Origin: Verrucomicrobiaceae bacterium
GTDB taxonomy: Bacteria; Verrucomicrobiota; Verrucomicrobiia; Chthoniobacterales; Chthoniobacteraceae
Assembly (NCBI GenBank): GCA_005791535.1
Contig: SXWH01000035.1
Span: 1 to 64,000, forward strand
DNA length: 64,000 nt
Reading direction: 5' to 3'
How positions within the stretch are numbered: the first letter of the stretch is position 1; every line of letters begins with the position of its first letter. Under the pieces are notes generated by a model. It ran no database searches and was not told where the DNA came from. It worked only from the letters and a program-made list of their open reading frames with translations. The translations under genes and the position numbers were made by a program. This document shows positions 63,601-64,000 of the stretch, piece after piece.

Positions 63601-64000
63601 CAGTTTCATTTCGGACGCGGATTGGTCACTACGCCGAATGACTTCGGCGCGCGCGGCCAGCCACCAACGCATCCGGCGCTGCTGGAGTTTCTCGCAAGCG
63701 AGTTCGTCCATCGCGGATGGTCGATCAAGGAATTGCACCGGCTCATCATGCTAAGCGGCACCTACCAGCAGGCAGCCGGCGAAACAGGCGACTATGCGGG
63801 ATTTGCAAGACGGCGGCTTACCGCCGAAGAACTCCGCGACTCCATCCTTGCAGTGAGCGGAACACTCGATCGCGAACCGGGCCGTGCGCATCCATTCCCC
63901 TCTCCGCTCGGATGGGGCTACACGCAGCATGGGCCGTTTAACGCTGTGTACGATCACGATAAGCGAAGCGTCTATCTCATGGTCCAGCGGATCAAACGCC
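60640..64000 (+). CDS. PSCyt1 / DUF1549 / double LamG-like / DUF1553 haem protein, cut by window edge
   Basis: A plus-strand frame open from a GTG at 60640 to the end of the window, 1120 codons without a stop. A signal peptide ([18 protein letters not shown]) precedes the PSCyt1 domain with CYECH at 40-44. DUF1549 (about 155-370) carries [38 protein letters not shown] and a second CxxCH (CSRCH at 342-346). In place of the usual short linker, two beta-sandwich domains of the LamG kind appear (about 505-635 and 665-860). DUF1553 begins near 960 ([39 protein letters not shown]). It is the second member of this family in the window; its C-terminus is missing. Confidence 0.9.
   Translation, partial: [1120 protein letters not shown]

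Noticed and set aside
1-64000. Search for tRNA genes, CRISPR arrays, insertion sequences and prophage genes
   Set aside because: No cloverleaf-like sequence, regularly spaced repeats, transposase or integrase motifs were seen by eye; a weak or degenerate example could have been missed.

Overview
The window reads as chromosomal DNA of a free-living, polysaccharide-degrading member of the PVC superphylum, most likely Verrucomicrobiota. Supporting signs are the small basic protein of the Chlamydiae/Verrucomicrobia type (35135-35290), several haem-containing 'PVC' proteins (DUF1549/DUF1553, DUF1501, DUF1080 fused to a PVC-type dehydrogenase), a sulfatase, and large secreted proteins with calcium-binding DxDxDG repeats and the common verrucomicrobial C-terminal module. 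The DNA is GC-rich. Most genes lack an obvious Shine-Dalgarno sequence; rpsU is the clear exception. I saw no tRNA, rRNA, insertion sequence, prophage or CRISPR array.

Layout. 1-9.6 kb: argG (cut by the window edge), a pterin dehydratase overlapping a tiny membrane protein, the peroxiredoxin bcp, a cytochrome P460-like protein, a 1434-residue DUF1080/PVC-dehydrogenase/HEAT/LamG/cytochrome fusion, a POT-family peptide transporter and a PEP-hydrolase-like TIM-barrel enzyme. 9.6-15 kb: a minus-strand operon in which all five genes overlap: RDD, SpoIIM, DUF4129, DUF4350 lipoprotein and a TrmN6-like methyltransferase. 15-18 kb: rpsU with promoter and terminator, then two paralogous membrane-anchored coiled-coil proteins. 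17.4-27 kb: a 2889-residue secreted amylase carrying a GH13 and a GH57-like module, coupled to a lipoprotein. 27-34.4 kb: secreted proteins, including a LamG/lamin-tail/CotH protein whose frame is broken by an exact 16-bp tandem duplication.

34.4-45 kb: housekeeping and envelope genes: acyltransferase, small basic protein, two secreted proteins, PhoH, HisD, a TPR (BamD-like) protein with LptE and RsmI, a membrane glycosyltransferase and an orphan NtrC-type regulator. 45-54.4 kb: Gfo/Idh oxidoreductase, sulfatase, HEAT/cytochrome protein, sugar isomerase/epimerase and a secreted papain-like protease. 53-64 kb: a DUF1501-DUF1549/DUF1553 operon, class I lysyl-tRNA synthetase, a small lipoprotein, RidA, and a second DUF1549/DUF1553 protein that runs off the right edge.

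Taken together, the accessory genes fit a secreted and periplasmic system for attacking complex, partly sulfated glycans: amylase, sulfatase, haem-linked enzymes, Gfo/Idh oxidoreductase and sugar epimerase. The less explained items are the GH13/GH57 chimera, the RDD-SpoIIM-DUF4129-DUF4350 cassette without MoxR/DUF58, the paired coiled-coil proteins and the frameshifting repeat in the CotH gene.
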